Shown in pieces: positions 25,740-35,725 of a DNA stretch of 64,000 bases (position 1 is its first letter; each line of letters starts with the position of its first letter). The stretch is from Reyranella sp. CPCC 100927 (GTDB lineage Bacteria; Pseudomonadota; Alphaproteobacteria; Reyranellales; Reyranellaceae): assembly GCF_007859315.1 (NCBI RefSeq), contig NZ_VOHA01000011.1, forward strand, positions 164,940-228,939, read 5' to 3'. Below the pieces are notes generated by a model. It saw only the letters and a program-made list of their open reading frames with translations, did no database searches and was not told the origin of the DNA. Made by a program: the position numbers and the translations under genes.

Positions 25740-26222
25740 TCAGTCCTGCGACGTCGCGTCGTCGGTCAGCATGGGATCGGACGGCAGGGCCTGCAGCGCG
25801 CGGCCGGGACGCAGCAGCGCGAACAGCCCCTGTCCGGTCATGATCGAATGGCGGCGACCATAGAGACGGCCGCTGACATGCGCCACCTGGGAATCGAAGC
25901 CGGCGCAGTGCGCCTCGGCCTCGATCCAGTCGCCAAGACGGCCATGGCTCAGGAACTCGACATTCAGGCTCAGCGTCACGCAGCGCCGGCCCGAGGCACG
26001 CCACGCCGCGGCGCCCAGCGCCGCATCGATAAACGCCGTCAGCAGCCCGCCATGGACGATGCCCAGCGCGTTGAGATGCCGCGGCAGCACGTGCAGGCCG
26101 CGCAACACCCGTCCGTCAGCCTCCGTTTTCTCGAACCACGGCCCGTTGCGCTCGGTGAAACCGCCGCGCGCGGGCAGCGCGACGAACCCGGGGGGCGGAT
26201 CGATGGATACGGGATCGGGCAC
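25740..26222 (-). CDS. PaaI-type hotdog thioesterase, copy 2
   Basis: A 160-residue hotdog protein with the motif LGIVHGGLLTAFID, the HGG loop and Asp typical of PaaI thioesterases. It begins with GTG at 26222, preceded by GAGG; no in-frame ATG exists before the motif. It is the first gene of a three-gene run with another thioesterase and a RidA-family gene. The two thioesterases are only distantly alike, so this is not a recent duplication. Divergent from the DUF488 gene with a 62-bp gap. Confidence 0.85.
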   Translation of the reverse strand: MPDPVSIDPPPGFVALPARGGFTERNGPWFEKTEADGRVLRGLHVLPRHLNALGIVHGGLLTAFIDAALGAAAWRASGRRCVTLSLNVEFLSHGRLGDWIEAEAHCAGFDSQVAHVSGRLYGRRHSIMTGQGLFALLRPGRALQALPSDPMLTDDATSQD

Positions 26223-26284
26223 ACGGACCTCGTGCTTTCAGGGGGCAGTTGTGGCCTGGCTGCCCGATGACATAGCGTGCCTTG

Positions 26285-26902
26285 ATGACGGACAAAACCG
26301 TGCTGCCTGCGACCATCTATAGCATCGGCCACTCGAACCACCCGATCGAGCGGTTCATCGCGCTGTTGCGCGATGCCGGCATCGAAGCGGTACTGGACGT
26401 GCGTTCGGTTCCACAATCGCGCTACGTCCCCCAGTTCGGCCGCCAGCGGCTGGAGGCGGCGCTTGCCGCCGCCGGCCTGGGATACGTGTTCCTGGGCGAT
26501 GCGCTGGGCGGCAAGCCACAGGACCCGGCGTTGCGACCGGACGGCGTGGCCGACTACGAGCTGATGGCGGCAACGCCGGCGTTCACGGCCGGCCTCGGCC
26601 GCGTAGCGGCAGAAGGGGATGGGCGGCGGGTGGCCCTGATGTGTGCCGAGAAGGCGCCGCTCGACTGCCACCGCACGGTGCTGGTTTCACGGCACCTCGC
26701 CGCGCGCGGCCATGCGGTCATGCACATCCTGGCCGACGGCATGCAGGTGGCGCACACAGCGATCGAGGCGGAATTGCTGCGGCGCCACGCGCCAGCCGAC
26801 GATCTGCTGATGGCCGCCGACGGTCGTGACGTCCGTTTGGCCTTCGCCTATAGGCGCCGCTGGGAGCAGATGATGCGAAGACCGAAAAAGGAATCGCGCT
26901 GA
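26285..26902 (+). CDS. DUF488 family protein
   Basis: A 205-residue protein of DUF488. The start YSIGHSNHPIERF, the LDVRSVPQSRY motif, and CAEKAPLDCHR (about residue 122) are hallmarks of the family, whose conserved Cys/His residues suggest a catalytic or metal site. Function unknown. ATG 26285 is preferred over a TTG one codon earlier. Its end faces the convergent AraC-family gene with a 46-bp gap. Confidence 0.85.
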   Translation: MTDKTVLPATIYSIGHSNHPIERFIALLRDAGIEAVLDVRSVPQSRYVPQFGRQRLEAALAAAGLGYVFLGDALGGKPQDPALRPDGVADYELMAATPAFTAGLGRVAAEGDGRRVALMCAEKAPLDCHRTVLVSRHLAARGHAVMHILADGMQVAHTAIEAELLRRHAPADDLLMAADGRDVRLAFAYRRRWEQMMRRPKKESR

Positions 26903-26948
26903 CGACCGCCCCGCGGACGTCCCTCCCGAGGCAGGCCCACCTTCCGGA

Positions 26949-27998
26949 TCAACGATAGCCGCGTCTCTGCCCTGGCGTTTCGCCGAACAGGCGACGATAG
27001 GCCGTGGAAAAGTGGCCCATGTGCCAGAAGCCGTAGCTACCCGCGATGTCGGCGATGCTCGCCGCTTCCGGCGACACCGTCATCAGGTCGCGCCGCACGT
27101 GATTGAGTCGCAGCAACTTCAGGTATTGCTTGGCGCCAACGCCGTAGACGTCACGGAATGCGTATTCGACCGCGCGCTCGCTGGCGCGCGCGGCGTTGCA
27201 GAGATCGCGCAGCATGAGCGGCTCGCCGAGATTGGAGCGCATGAATTCCTCGACCCGCCGCACGATCGGCAGGCGATGATAGTGGGCGGTCTCGAGCCTG
27301 GCGGTTGCCTGCCGTTCCCACGGCAACAGCAGCGCACCGATCAGCGCGTCGACGAAGTCGCCATAGGCATGGCCTGGTGCCGGCAAGCGCAGCGGCCCAT
27401 CCGTCGACCCGAATGCCGCACTCGCGAGCCTGCGTATCCTTACGGTCTCGGCGGAACAGCCTGTGAGGATCAGTTGCGCGCCGACCCGACCCTCCGTTGC
27501 CGGCGCGCGATGCGCCATGGCGGTCGCCACCGCGGCCTGCGGCAGGCTGAACAGCACCGCACGATGCCGCTCGGCGGTCACGATATCGAACTCGCTGCCA
27601 CCGAAGGCGACACCAATGTCGTCGGCGCCAAGCATCCGGCCCGAGATGCGGCGCGGCCCCTCCGAGCCCATATCGACTTGCATGATCATGCTGCCGGCCG
27701 GCACAACACCCCACGCCCGGCCAGACCCGAATGTCGACGTGGCCTGAAAGCCCAGGGACTCCAGCTGCGCGAACGCGGTCCAGTTCTCGCCTTCCCGGTG
27801 GCTCAGCCGTTGGAATCCAAGGCCCAACCGGGCAAATGCCGCCTCCAGGATCTCAGGTTTCCTGAGCGCCACCCGACGCACATGAAGAGCCTCACCCTGC
27901 TGCCCCGAGCCGCCACGCTGCCGCTGGTCCACCGGCACATCCCAGAAAAAATGCACACATAAGGTAAAAACATTCTTACTGAATACGGTCACCGACAC
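26949..27998 (-). CDS. AraC-family transcriptional regulator
   Basis: A 349-residue regulator. The two AraC helix-turn-helix units lie at the C-terminus (about residues 250-345), with the second ending in SYGFWHMGHFSTAYRRLFGETP. The N-terminal 230 residues would sense an effector; they resemble the AraC-binding-like domain of the choline/ethanolamine-type regulators only loosely. The start is a GTG at 27998 without a good ribosome site, and a later GTG is possible. The winged-helix gene ends 54 bp upstream. Target genes are not evident. Confidence 0.87.
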   Translation of the reverse strand: MSVTVFSKNVFTLCVHFFWDVPVDQRQRGGSGQQGEALHVRRVALRKPEILEAAFARLGLGFQRLSHREGENWTAFAQLESLGFQATSTFGSGRAWGVVPAGSMIMQVDMGSEGPRRISGRMLGADDIGVAFGGSEFDIVTAERHRAVLFSLPQAAVATAMAHRAPATEGRVGAQLILTGCSAETVRIRRLASAAFGSTDGPLRLPAPGHAYGDFVDALIGALLLPWERQATARLETAHYHRLPIVRRVEEFMRSNLGEPLMLRDLCNAARASERAVEYAFRDVYGVGAKQYLKLLRLNHVRRDLMTVSPEAASIADIAGSYGFWHMGHFSTAYRRLFGETPGQRRGYR

Positions 27999-28052
27999 AA
28001 ACGATATGAAGAGGTGACCAGACGTTATCTTCTGGAGATCCCGCGCAGGCGG

Positions 28053-28604
28053 TCACGCCGGCGACGACGACCGACAGACGCCAGTGGTCGCGAAAATCTC
28101 GGTGTCCAGACAGTCGTTCGCCAAGCGCAGCGTCTCGCGGGACAAGGCGCGGAACAACGCGAGGAACGGTTCGCTTTGCAGAATGTGGGGGTGCATCACA
28201 TAGTCGCCGACCCCGCGGCGAACCAGAATACCCATCTCGACCAGCCGGTTCATCTTGCGCCGTGCGGTCTCGCGCGGCAGCAGGGTCGACTCGGCAACCG
28301 ACAAGACGTTGCAACCGCGCTGCTGATCGATGTCGATCACCGTGTCGACACGGCTGAAGACCTGGCGGAAAGCCGGGTCGCGCATCCTGGTTTCGACATT
28401 GGCGATGGCGACCGTGCCGGCCACGAGGGCAAGGCTGATATCGCCGTCGAACAACGCCATCTGCAACCGACAGATCTGCTGGAAGAACCGCACGAACGCG
28501 ACGGCGAAGATGCGCGAGTTGTCGTCATACTTGTGAGATGCGAGCCGGGCGCGCGGCGGCGGTGGCGCGGTCAACACATGCCGTCGCAGGACGCTACTTG
28601 ACAT
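28053..28604 (-). CDS. Winged-helix regulator of unknown family
   Basis: A 183-residue protein with a helix-turn-helix in its middle: SVAESTLLPRETARRKMNRLVEMGILVRRG, read around residues 100-130, is a typical winged helix with a wing after it. The N-terminal helices may form a dimer interface. ATG 28604 is chosen, with AGGGGA about ten bases upstream. It lies between the tct operon and the AraC-type gene on the same strand and may regulate either. No named family recognised. Confidence 0.7.
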   Translation of the reverse strand: MSSSVLRRHVLTAPPPPRARLASHKYDDNSRIFAVAFVRFFQQICRLQMALFDGDISLALVAGTVAIANVETRMRDPAFRQVFSRVDTVIDIDQQRGCNVLSVAESTLLPRETARRKMNRLVEMGILVRRGVGDYVMHPHILQSEPFLALFRALSRETLRLANDCLDTEIFATTGVCRSSSPA

Positions 28605-28817
28605 CGGCCGGGTTCCCCTTGGGCGTCGCATTAGACGCCGGCGACGCTTGCCGATCGAACCGCGAGGCGGTGGACTTCGAGAATACCGGACAACCGTCGT
28701 TCCATGATCTGTCGCAACGGCATCCTGCCACGCTGCGTGATCCGCCGATTATCCCGATTCCGCACGTTGTGCTTTGTGTTGGATACCTCGTTGTCCCGGC
28801 ACGGCCGGCAGCGGCGA

Positions 28818-30308
28818 TCAGGCTGCCGCGCGTCGCCGGCGCTGGTTCACCCAGATGAACGCCGGCCACAGCAGCGCCGCGAACGTGAGCGCTGCCAGAA
28901 TGGCGGCGACCGGGCGGCTGAAGAACGGCCAGATGCTGCCGTCTGATTTGATCAGCGAGGTAACGAAGCTCTGCTCGACCATGGTGCCCATGATGATGCC
29001 CAGCACCAGGGCGGCGACGGGATAGCCGTTGCGCTCCATCACGTAGCCGATGACGCCGAAGGCCGCCAGCGTGATGACCAGGAACAGGTTGTTGCCGGTG
29101 GCGAACGAGCCCACGGCGCACAGCAGCACGATGACCGGCATGATCGCCGATCGCGGCGCCCGCAGCACGAAACTCGCGATGCGGATCATGATGATGCCGA
29201 GCGGGATCATCAGGATGTTGGCAATGATGAAGATGATATAGAGCGCGTACATGCTCGACGCCTTCTCGGTGAAGAGCGTCGGGCCGGGGTTCAGCCCCTT
29301 CATGAACAGTACGCCGATGGCGATCGCCGTGATGGTGTCGCCCGGGATGCCGAACAGCAGCGACGGCACCCAGCCCGATGCCAGGCTGGCGTTGTTGCTG
29401 GCGCCGGCTTCGATCAGGCCTTCGGGATGGCCGGTGCCGAATTTCTCCGGCTCCTTGGAGAGCCGCTTGGACATCGCGTAGCTGACCCACGCCGCCATGT
29501 CGGCGCCGGCGCCCGGCAGCACGCCGATGATGATGCCCACGATGTTGCCGCGCACCTGCGGCTTGGGATACTTCCGGGTGAGTGCGATCATGCCCTTGAG
29601 GATGCTGCCGAAGCGCCGGCGCGGCAGGCGTGGGGGCTCGGCCGTGGTCATCGCACGCATCACCTCGGAGAGCGCGAAGACGCCGACCAGGGCCGGGATC
29701 GGCTCGATGCCGCCCAGCAGGTCGGTGGCGCCGAAGGTGAAGCGCGGCGTGCCGGCGGGATTCTCCATGCCGATGCAGGAGATCAGCAGCCCGATCAGCA
29801 TGCTGGCGATGGCCTTGACCGGCGAGGAGCGCGCCACCAGGGTCGAGCACATCAGGCCGAGGAAGGCGAGCCAGAAATACTCGTAGGTCGAGAACTCCAG
29901 CGCCATGTTGGCCAGCGGCGGCGCCAGCACGATCAGCGATATGGTGCCGATGATGCCGCCGATGGCGCTGAACCAGACGCAGATGCCCAGCGCCAGCTCG
30001 GGCTGGCCCTTGCGCGTCATCGCATAGGCTTCGTCGGTGTAGGCGGCCGACGCCGGCGTGCCCGGAATGCGCAGCAGGCAACCCGGAATATCACCCGAGA
30101 AGATCGCCATTGCCGAGGCCGCGATAATGGTGGCGACAGCGGCGATCGGCGACAAATAGAACGTGATCGGCACCAGCAACGCCGTCGCCATGGTTGCCGA
30201 CAGGCCGGGCAGCGAGCCGACCACCAGGCCGTAGATCGACGCCAGGAGGATCGCCAGCATCACGTCGGGCTGGAAGACCAGACGTAGGGCTTCGTAGAGC
30301 GTGTCCAT
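28818..30308 (-). CDS. tctA: Tripartite tricarboxylate transporter large membrane subunit TctA
   Basis: A 496-residue polytopic membrane protein (about ten to twelve hydrophobic segments) of the TctA family. The two repeated signature regions are present: GSLPGLSATMATALLVP near residue 32 and GVLPGAGADMAAWVSYA near residue 268, with FGIPGD in between the helices of the second half. It works with TctB and a periplasmic TctC to import carboxylates such as citrate using the cation gradient. tctB ends 17 bp upstream. The solute is not predictable from the membrane subunit. Confidence 0.94.
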   Translation of the reverse strand: MDTLYEALRLVFQPDVMLAILLASIYGLVVGSLPGLSATMATALLVPITFYLSPIAAVATIIAASAMAIFSGDIPGCLLRIPGTPASAAYTDEAYAMTRKGQPELALGICVWFSAIGGIIGTISLIVLAPPLANMALEFSTYEYFWLAFLGLMCSTLVARSSPVKAIASMLIGLLISCIGMENPAGTPRFTFGATDLLGGIEPIPALVGVFALSEVMRAMTTAEPPRLPRRRFGSILKGMIALTRKYPKPQVRGNIVGIIIGVLPGAGADMAAWVSYAMSKRLSKEPEKFGTGHPEGLIEAGASNNASLASGWVPSLLFGIPGDTITAIAIGVLFMKGLNPGPTLFTEKASSMYALYIIFIIANILMIPLGIIMIRIASFVLRAPRSAIMPVIVLLCAVGSFATGNNLFLVITLAAFGVIGYVMERNGYPVAALVLGIIMGTMVEQSFVTSLIKSDGSIWPFFSRPVAAILAALTFAALLWPAFIWVNQRRRRAAA

Positions 30309-30325
30309 CGATCGCCTGTCCCGCC

Positions 30326-30823
30326 TTACCAGGGCATCGGCAGCAGGCCGTCCGGCAACGGCACCCGCAGCAGCTTGTAGAAGACCAGGTGCACGCCGAC
30401 CGGCGCGATCAGCGCCAGCGGTAGGGCAAGCTTCAGCCGCGCACCCAGCGCCAGCGCCGTGGCCAGCACCATGACGGCACCGGTCGGCACGAAACCGAGA
30501 CGGTCGACGGCGACGACATAGAACAGCAGCAGCGCCGGCGGCAGCAGCACCTTGAGGCCGACCGCCCATTTGCTGCGCGTCGCCCCGGGCGCCGGTTGGT
30601 CGGAGTGCGCGGCGAGATCAGCCTCGGCCTCTTCCTCGAAGTGGCGGCCGATACCCAGCGCGATCAAGGCGCCGCAGATCGCAAGGCCAATCCCCACCAC
30701 CATCGGGAAGACGTCGGGACCGATCTGCTGCCCAGGCACCGGCGGCAACCGCGAGCCGCCATAGGCAGCCGCGACGCCGAGGCCGACGAGGAACAGGCCG
30801 GAGACTTTGTCGGGGAGATGCAT
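30326..30823 (-). CDS. tctB: Tripartite tricarboxylate transporter small membrane subunit TctB
   Basis: A 165-residue membrane protein with four to five hydrophobic segments, matching TctB in length. The N-terminal GLFLVGLGVAAAYGGSRLP and the polar middle loop are as in the family. It is the small partner of TctA, encoded immediately downstream. A 180-bp hairpin-rich spacer separates it from tctC upstream, which may let the binding protein be made in excess. Confidence 0.88.
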   Translation of the reverse strand: MHLPDKVSGLFLVGLGVAAAYGGSRLPPVPGQQIGPDVFPMVVGIGLAICGALIALGIGRHFEEEAEADLAAHSDQPAPGATRSKWAVGLKVLLPPALLLFYVVAVDRLGFVPTGAVMVLATALALGARLKLALPLALIAPVGVHLVFYKLLRVPLPDGLLPMPW

Positions 30824-31003
30824 GCGGGAATCCGCTGGGAGTGCCTCATCTCCTCTCCCGCTCGCGGGAGAGGAAGGGGCCCATCGTGCGCAGCACGATG
30901 GGAAGGTGAGGGCCTAAGGGCGAGGCGTCTTGTCCTTAATCCCTCACCCGCCGGGCGCTGCGCGCCCGTCGACCTCTCCCGCGAGCGGGAGAGGTGAAGA
31001 CGA
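30824..31003. repeat. Hairpin cluster (CTCTCCCG/CGGGAGAG family) between tctC and tctB
   Basis: Four strong hairpins are visible. CCTCTCCCG at 30852-30860 pairs with 30865-30873 (9-bp stem, 4-nt loop). CCCATCGTGC at 30880-30889 pairs with 30893-30902 (10-bp stem, 3-nt loop). ACCTCTCCCG at 30972-30981 pairs with 30986-30995 (10-bp stem). A GGGCGC/GCGCCC stem sits just before the last. The outer hairpins are near copies of each other in opposite orientation, so the whole unit is itself a large palindrome. It belongs to the same dispersed family as the spacers at 12.5, 55.8 and 63.8 kb. Confidence 0.75.
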
Positions 31004-31993
31004 TCACGCCTTCTTCAGGCCGGCGGCGTCCATTGCCTTGCCCATGGCGGCATCGCTGTCGGCCATGAACGTGGCAAAGCCTGGTGCGTCGGCCCACTTC
31101 ACGCCGAAGCCGCGGTTGGCCATGAAGTCGCGGAACTCCGCCGACTCGTTCACCTTCTTCAATGCCGCCGTGAGCTTCTGCGCGATATCGGCCGGCACGC
31201 CCTTGGGTGCCGCGATGCCGCGCCAGGCGCCGGTCGCGTAGTCGATGCCGAGCGCTTCCTTGAGCGTCGGTACGTCCTTGAACTGCGGGTTGCGGGCCGG
31301 CGCCATGATGGCCAGGCTCTTGGCCTTGCCGGCCTCGATCATGGTGCGCGCTTCCGGCACCGAGCAGGTGACGATGTCCAGTCCGCCCGCCGCGAGATCC
31401 TGCATCGCCGGCGCCGCGCCGTTGGACGGAACCCACGCCACGTGGTTTGGCTTCAGTCCCATCGCGACCAGCCAGCCGATCAGCGCCAGATGCCAGATGC
31501 CACCCTGACCGGTGCCCGACGCCTTGAGCTTGCCGGCCGGGCTGGCCTTGATCGCGTCGGCAAGATCCTTGATCGTCTTGTGGGGGCTGTTGACGTTGAC
31601 CTGGATGCCCGGCGGATCCTCGTTCATCAGCGCCAGCGGCGCGTAGCTGCCGGGCGCCAGTTCGGTCAGTCCCTGCCAGTGCATCATGGCGATCTCGACC
31701 GTCAGCATGCCCAGCGTGTAGCCGTCGGGCGTCGCCGATGCGATGGCGGCATGACCGACGACACCCGAGCCGCCGGTGCGGTTGACGACGTTGAACGGCT
31801 GCTTGAATTCCTTCTCCAGCAACGAAGCGATGATCCGCACGGTCGCATCCGTGCCGCCGCCGGCGGCCCATGGGCAGATCACCGTCACGGGCCGGTTCGG
31901 GTAGGCCGCCTGTGCCAGCGAGGGGCCTGCGCCAGCGATCGCGCCGGCAGCGGCCGCATTCCCCAACAGTCTCCGTCTGGTCAGTCTTGTCAT
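31004..31993 (-). CDS. tctC: Tripartite tricarboxylate transporter solute-binding protein (TctC/Bug family)
   Basis: A 329-residue periplasmic binding protein. The leader MTRLTRRRLLGNAAAAGAIAG looks like a Tat or Sec signal and ends in SLAQA. The mature part begins YPNRPVTVICPWAAGGGTD, the hallmark of Bug/TctC proteins; the GGSGVVGH loop near residue 80 contacts the solute's carboxylate. ATG 31993 is chosen because it places the Arg motif at the N-terminus. It starts the tctCBA operon. The large number of Bug proteins with different solutes prevents naming the substrate. Confidence 0.92.
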   Translation of the reverse strand: MTRLTRRRLLGNAAAAGAIAGAGPSLAQAAYPNRPVTVICPWAAGGGTDATVRIIASLLEKEFKQPFNVVNRTGGSGVVGHAAIASATPDGYTLGMLTVEIAMMHWQGLTELAPGSYAPLALMNEDPPGIQVNVNSPHKTIKDLADAIKASPAGKLKASGTGQGGIWHLALIGWLVAMGLKPNHVAWVPSNGAAPAMQDLAAGGLDIVTCSVPEARTMIEAGKAKSLAIMAPARNPQFKDVPTLKEALGIDYATGAWRGIAAPKGVPADIAQKLTAALKKVNESAEFRDFMANRGFGVKWADAPGFATFMADSDAAMGKAMDAAGLKKA

Positions 31994-32284
31994 GACGTCA
32001 CCTCCACTTGGTTGATCTCTTACCTTTGCTCTTAGACCGTCTTCCGCGCCAAGCCAACCTCCTGTCGGGGCCTCACCGGCTCCGGGTCCGCGATGCACCC
32101 GTGCAGGCCAAAACGCGAACCGCGACCTACGGCATCGTGCCGACCATGCGCGCTGCGAACGTGTTCGACGCGGCTCTTTTGCGGCGCTCGGACAGTGTCG
32201 TCACCTGCTGCCGTCAACGCGAATTTCCCGCGCGCGTTTCACCCTCTATAACAAGCGGGAACACCATCATGCGTTTGGTTCCAC

Positions 32285-33454
32285 ATGTCTTCCGAGAACG
32301 TTTTCCGGCGCCTGCTGCCGATCACGCTCGCCGTATTCGTGAGTTTTCTGACGATCGGCTTGCCGCTGCCGGTGTTGCCGCTGCACGTGCACGACACCCT
32401 GGGCATGAGCGCCCTGATCGTCGGCATCGTCGTTGGCAGCCAGTTCGCCGCGGCCCTGCTGTCGCGGGCATGGGCCGGCAACCTGGCCGATCTCGAGGGC
32501 GCCAAGCGTGCCGTCGTGACCGGGTGCATCATTGCGACGCTGTCGGGCGGCGTTTATCTCGTGTCGCTGGTCTTCATCGATCGGCCGGACCTGTCGGTCG
32601 GCTTGCTGCTGCTGGGACGCCTGCTGCTGGGCTGCGGCGAGAGCCTGATTGCCACCGGTTCCCTGGGCTGGGGGATCGGCCTGGTCGGCCCGCAGAACGC
32701 CGGCAAGGTCATGGTCTGGGTCGGGATCGCGATGTATGCCGCCTACGGCCTCGGCGCACCGGCCGGAGTCGCCCTCTATGCCGGGCACGGCTTCGGCGCC
32801 ATTGCGCTCGCGACGACACTGACGCCGCTGCTGGCGCTGTCCATCGTTGCGGTGCTACGCCCGATCGCGCCGGCGGCGACACGACGCGTCCCGTTCTACA
32901 AGGTGCTGGGCGCCGTGTGGCTGCCCGGCCTAGGCCTCGCCTTCTGCAGCATCGGTTTCGGCGGCATGACCGCCTTCATCGCGCTGCTTTTTGCCCAGCG
33001 TGCCTGGGGCGATGCGTCGCTGGCCTTCACGGCTTTCGGCGGCGCCTTCATCGGTGCGCGCCTGCTCTTCGGTCATCTGCCCGACCGGCTGGGCGGCGCC
33101 CGCGTGGCGCTGGTGTGCGTGCTGATCGAAGCCGTCGGCCAGTTTCTGATCTGGGGAGCCGAGCAGACTCCGTTGGCCTATGCCGGCGCGGCCTTGACGG
33201 GGTTCGGGTATTCGCTGGCCTTTCCCGGCTTCGGCGTCGAAGCCGTTCGCCGCGCACCGCCGCAAAGCCGGGCGCTGGCCATGGGCGCCTATGTCGCCTT
33301 CCTCGATGTCGCGTTAGGTGTCGGCGGGCCGGTGACCGGCCTGATCGCCAACCGCTTCGGTGTCGATGCGGTCTTTCTGGCCGGTGCCGCGGTCGTAGCC
33401 TGCGCGATGATCATCGCGGCACGGCTGATGGCCGTCCCACCGCGGCCGGCCTGA
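32285..33454 (+). CDS. MFS transporter, YfcJ/YhhS-like
   Basis: A 389-residue major-facilitator protein with twelve hydrophobic segments. The N-terminal FLTIGLPLPVLPLHVH and RAWAGNLADLEGAKRAV match the YfcJ/YhhS subfamily (formerly UPF0226), putative sugar or drug exporters in the inner membrane. ATG 32285 gives the expected length. It is divergent from tctC (291-bp spacer) and its stop touches the stop of the convergent molybdopterin oxidoreductase gene. Confidence 0.88.
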   Translation: MSSENVFRRLLPITLAVFVSFLTIGLPLPVLPLHVHDTLGMSALIVGIVVGSQFAAALLSRAWAGNLADLEGAKRAVVTGCIIATLSGGVYLVSLVFIDRPDLSVGLLLLGRLLLGCGESLIATGSLGWGIGLVGPQNAGKVMVWVGIAMYAAYGLGAPAGVALYAGHGFGAIALATTLTPLLALSIVAVLRPIAPAATRRVPFYKVLGAVWLPGLGLAFCSIGFGGMTAFIALLFAQRAWGDASLAFTAFGGAFIGARLLFGHLPDRLGGARVALVCVLIEAVGQFLIWGAEQTPLAYAGAALTGFGYSLAFPGFGVEAVRRAPPQSRALAMGAYVAFLDVALGVGGPVTGLIANRFGVDAVFLAGAAVVACAMIIAARLMAVPPRPA

Positions 33455-35506
33455 CTACGACGCACCCGACGACACGAGAGCGGGCCTCTTCACCTGCGCG
33501 GCGGCAGCACCCGCCTCCGCACGCACGACCTCGACGAAGATCTCGTTGAAGGCCGGTTGGCCGCCCGGCGACCAGGCGCCCGGACACAACAGGTTCGACA
33601 CGGCACCCTCTTCTTTGGGCACGCTCCACCATTTGCCCGGCATGGCGACCACGCCGTCGACAACCGCATCCGTGATCCGAAGCGTCGCCCCAAACGCGTC
33701 GCGGCCGTTTCGCACCTTGACGGCCTCACCGTCACGCAGCCCGCGCGCCACGGCATCCGCGGCCGTCATGTCGAGCGTCGGCCGGCCTTCGGCGCGGCGA
33801 TGGCGCGGCTGGTTGGCAAAGCTCGAGTTCAGGAAGAAATGGGCCTTGGGCGTCATCAGCCGCAGCATCCCGGCAGACGGCGGTGCGGGCGGCAGGGAAA
33901 CACCATCCCGCGGTGCCAGGCGAAGCCCGGCGCCCGCGAGCGTCACCGGTGGTTTGGTTGTCTTGATCCATCCGGCATCCTTCAATGCCGCGAGATCGAG
34001 ACCCGGCGGCAACGCGAATGCCGCAATCTCCTCATCGCTTTCGCGCATGGCCGGGTGATCGAGCCCCAGCCGCGGCGCCAGCAAGCGCATGATCTCACCG
34101 TGCGACTTCGCTTCGCCCAACGGCGCGATCGCCGGCAGGTTCACGCTGATGTAGTGATGGCCCCAGGCGCCCAGCACATCGAAGTGTTCCAGCTGCGTCG
34201 TCGACGGCAGGACCACGTCGGCAAAGCGGGCGGTGTCGGTCAGGAAATGCTCCACCACGACGGTGAACAGATCCCCGCGCGCCAGTCCCTGTTGCACCCG
34301 GCCGGCGTCCGGCTGCACCACCGCCGGGTTCGTACCCCATACCATCAACCCGTGGATGGGCGGATCGAGCGTCGGATCGGTCAAGGTCTCGCCCAGCCGC
34401 GCCATGTCGAGAACGCGCGGCGATTTGCCGGGCGGAATCAGATCGGCGCGTTCGGGACGCAGTTGATTGAGATCGGGTCGGGCGATCGCCAGCACGCCGC
34501 CGCCGCGGTGCTGCCAGTGGCCGCCCAGCACCGCCAGCGCATGCACGGCACGCACGAACGACTCGCCGTGTACGGTTTGCTGTACGCCGACGCCGGCGCG
34601 GATCACGGCCGGACGCGCGGCGGCGAATTCACGCGCCAGGCGCACCACCGTTTCCGGTGCAATCCCGCAAATGTCGGCCACACGCACCGGCGTCCACGGC
34701 GCAACGTTCCGCGCGAGGTCATCCAGGTCGGCGCAGACGGTACGGGCGTAGTCGAGGTCAGCCAGGCCTTCCTCGAGCATGACGCGGGCCATGCCGGCCG
34801 CCAGCACCGTGTCGGTGCCAGGACGCAGCGCGACATGCTCGTCGCACTGCCGGGCCGTGCGGGTGCGGATGGGGTCGATGCAAATGACCCGCGCATTGTG
34901 GCGCCGGCGGGCCTCCTGAATGAACTGCCAGTGGTGATGGCACGTCGAGAGGATGTTGACGCCCCACAGAAGGATCAGGCGGCTATCGGCGACGTCCTCG
35001 GGGTCGAAGCCCAACGGCAGCCCCTCGGCCGCGCTGGCCACGTACGAGACAGCACAAATGCCACCACCCGTCCGGCTCGCGCCCAGCGCGTGGAACAGCC
35101 GCATCAGGCCGCGGCATTGCACCATGCCCATCGAGCCGAGATAGCGGTGCGGCAACAGCGCCTCCGGCCCATGCTGTGCCGCGATCGCCGTGAAGCGCTG
35201 GGCGATCAGATCGAGCGCCGCATCCCAGGAGATACGCTCAAACTGGCCGGATCCTTTGGGGCCAACCCGTCGCAGCGGATGCAACAGACGGTCGGGGGCA
35301 TAGGTGCGCGTCGGATAGTCGTTGACTTTGGCGCACAGAACACCGCGCGTGAACGGATGATCCTTGGCGCCGCGCACTGCAACGACGCGGCCCTGGTCCA
35401 CCTCGGCGACCCAACTGCACGTGTCCTGGCAATCCAACGGACAACAGCCTTTGACGGTGCGGGTCTCGCCCACGGCCGACCTCCCCTGCGTGCGCTCCGG
35501 CGCCAT
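33455..35506 (-). CDS. Molybdopterin oxidoreductase (DMSO reductase superfamily)
   Basis: A 683-residue enzyme with an N-terminal 4Fe-4S domain (CPLDCQDTC near residue 22 and LCAK near residue 58), molybdopterin-guanine-dinucleotide domains, and a C-terminal molydopterin-binding barrel from about residue 560. No Tat signal is present, so it should act in the cytosol. ATG 35506 is chosen because it places the Cys motif at the usual distance. It stands alone, without electron-transfer subunits nearby, as many COG0243 orphan oxidoreductases do. Substrate unknown. Confidence 0.9.
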   Translation of the reverse strand: MAPERTQGRSAVGETRTVKGCCPLDCQDTCSWVAEVDQGRVVAVRGAKDHPFTRGVLCAKVNDYPTRTYAPDRLLHPLRRVGPKGSGQFERISWDAALDLIAQRFTAIAAQHGPEALLPHRYLGSMGMVQCRGLMRLFHALGASRTGGGICAVSYVASAAEGLPLGFDPEDVADSRLILLWGVNILSTCHHHWQFIQEARRRHNARVICIDPIRTRTARQCDEHVALRPGTDTVLAAGMARVMLEEGLADLDYARTVCADLDDLARNVAPWTPVRVADICGIAPETVVRLAREFAAARPAVIRAGVGVQQTVHGESFVRAVHALAVLGGHWQHRGGGVLAIARPDLNQLRPERADLIPPGKSPRVLDMARLGETLTDPTLDPPIHGLMVWGTNPAVVQPDAGRVQQGLARGDLFTVVVEHFLTDTARFADVVLPSTTQLEHFDVLGAWGHHYISVNLPAIAPLGEAKSHGEIMRLLAPRLGLDHPAMRESDEEIAAFALPPGLDLAALKDAGWIKTTKPPVTLAGAGLRLAPRDGVSLPPAPPSAGMLRLMTPKAHFFLNSSFANQPRHRRAEGRPTLDMTAADAVARGLRDGEAVKVRNGRDAFGATLRITDAVVDGVVAMPGKWWSVPKEEGAVSNLLCPGAWSPGGQPAFNEIFVEVVRAEAGAAAAQVKRPALVSSGAS

Positions 35507-35725
35507 GCTACGCGCTTCGGGTGACGGGATGCCAGCCGTAACGATGCGATGCGTGTGGTTGTCCGCCGAAACGACAGGGTCGACCATCGACTTCAAACGC
35601 TCTGCGGTCCGTGACAAACTTCTGGTCGCGCCTCGCTGCGATGGGTGGGGAAAGCGCCGCCGCGGTCGAATCCGATCTTCCGAGCTGTTTCAAAGTCGGC
35701 CCTGGATCGCGGAAGGGGATGTGAC

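Noticed and set aside
28594..30081. 495-codon minus frame overlapping tctA
   Set aside because: Alternative frame of tctA, very His/Arg-rich; the TctA frame has the PGL motifs and membrane helices.
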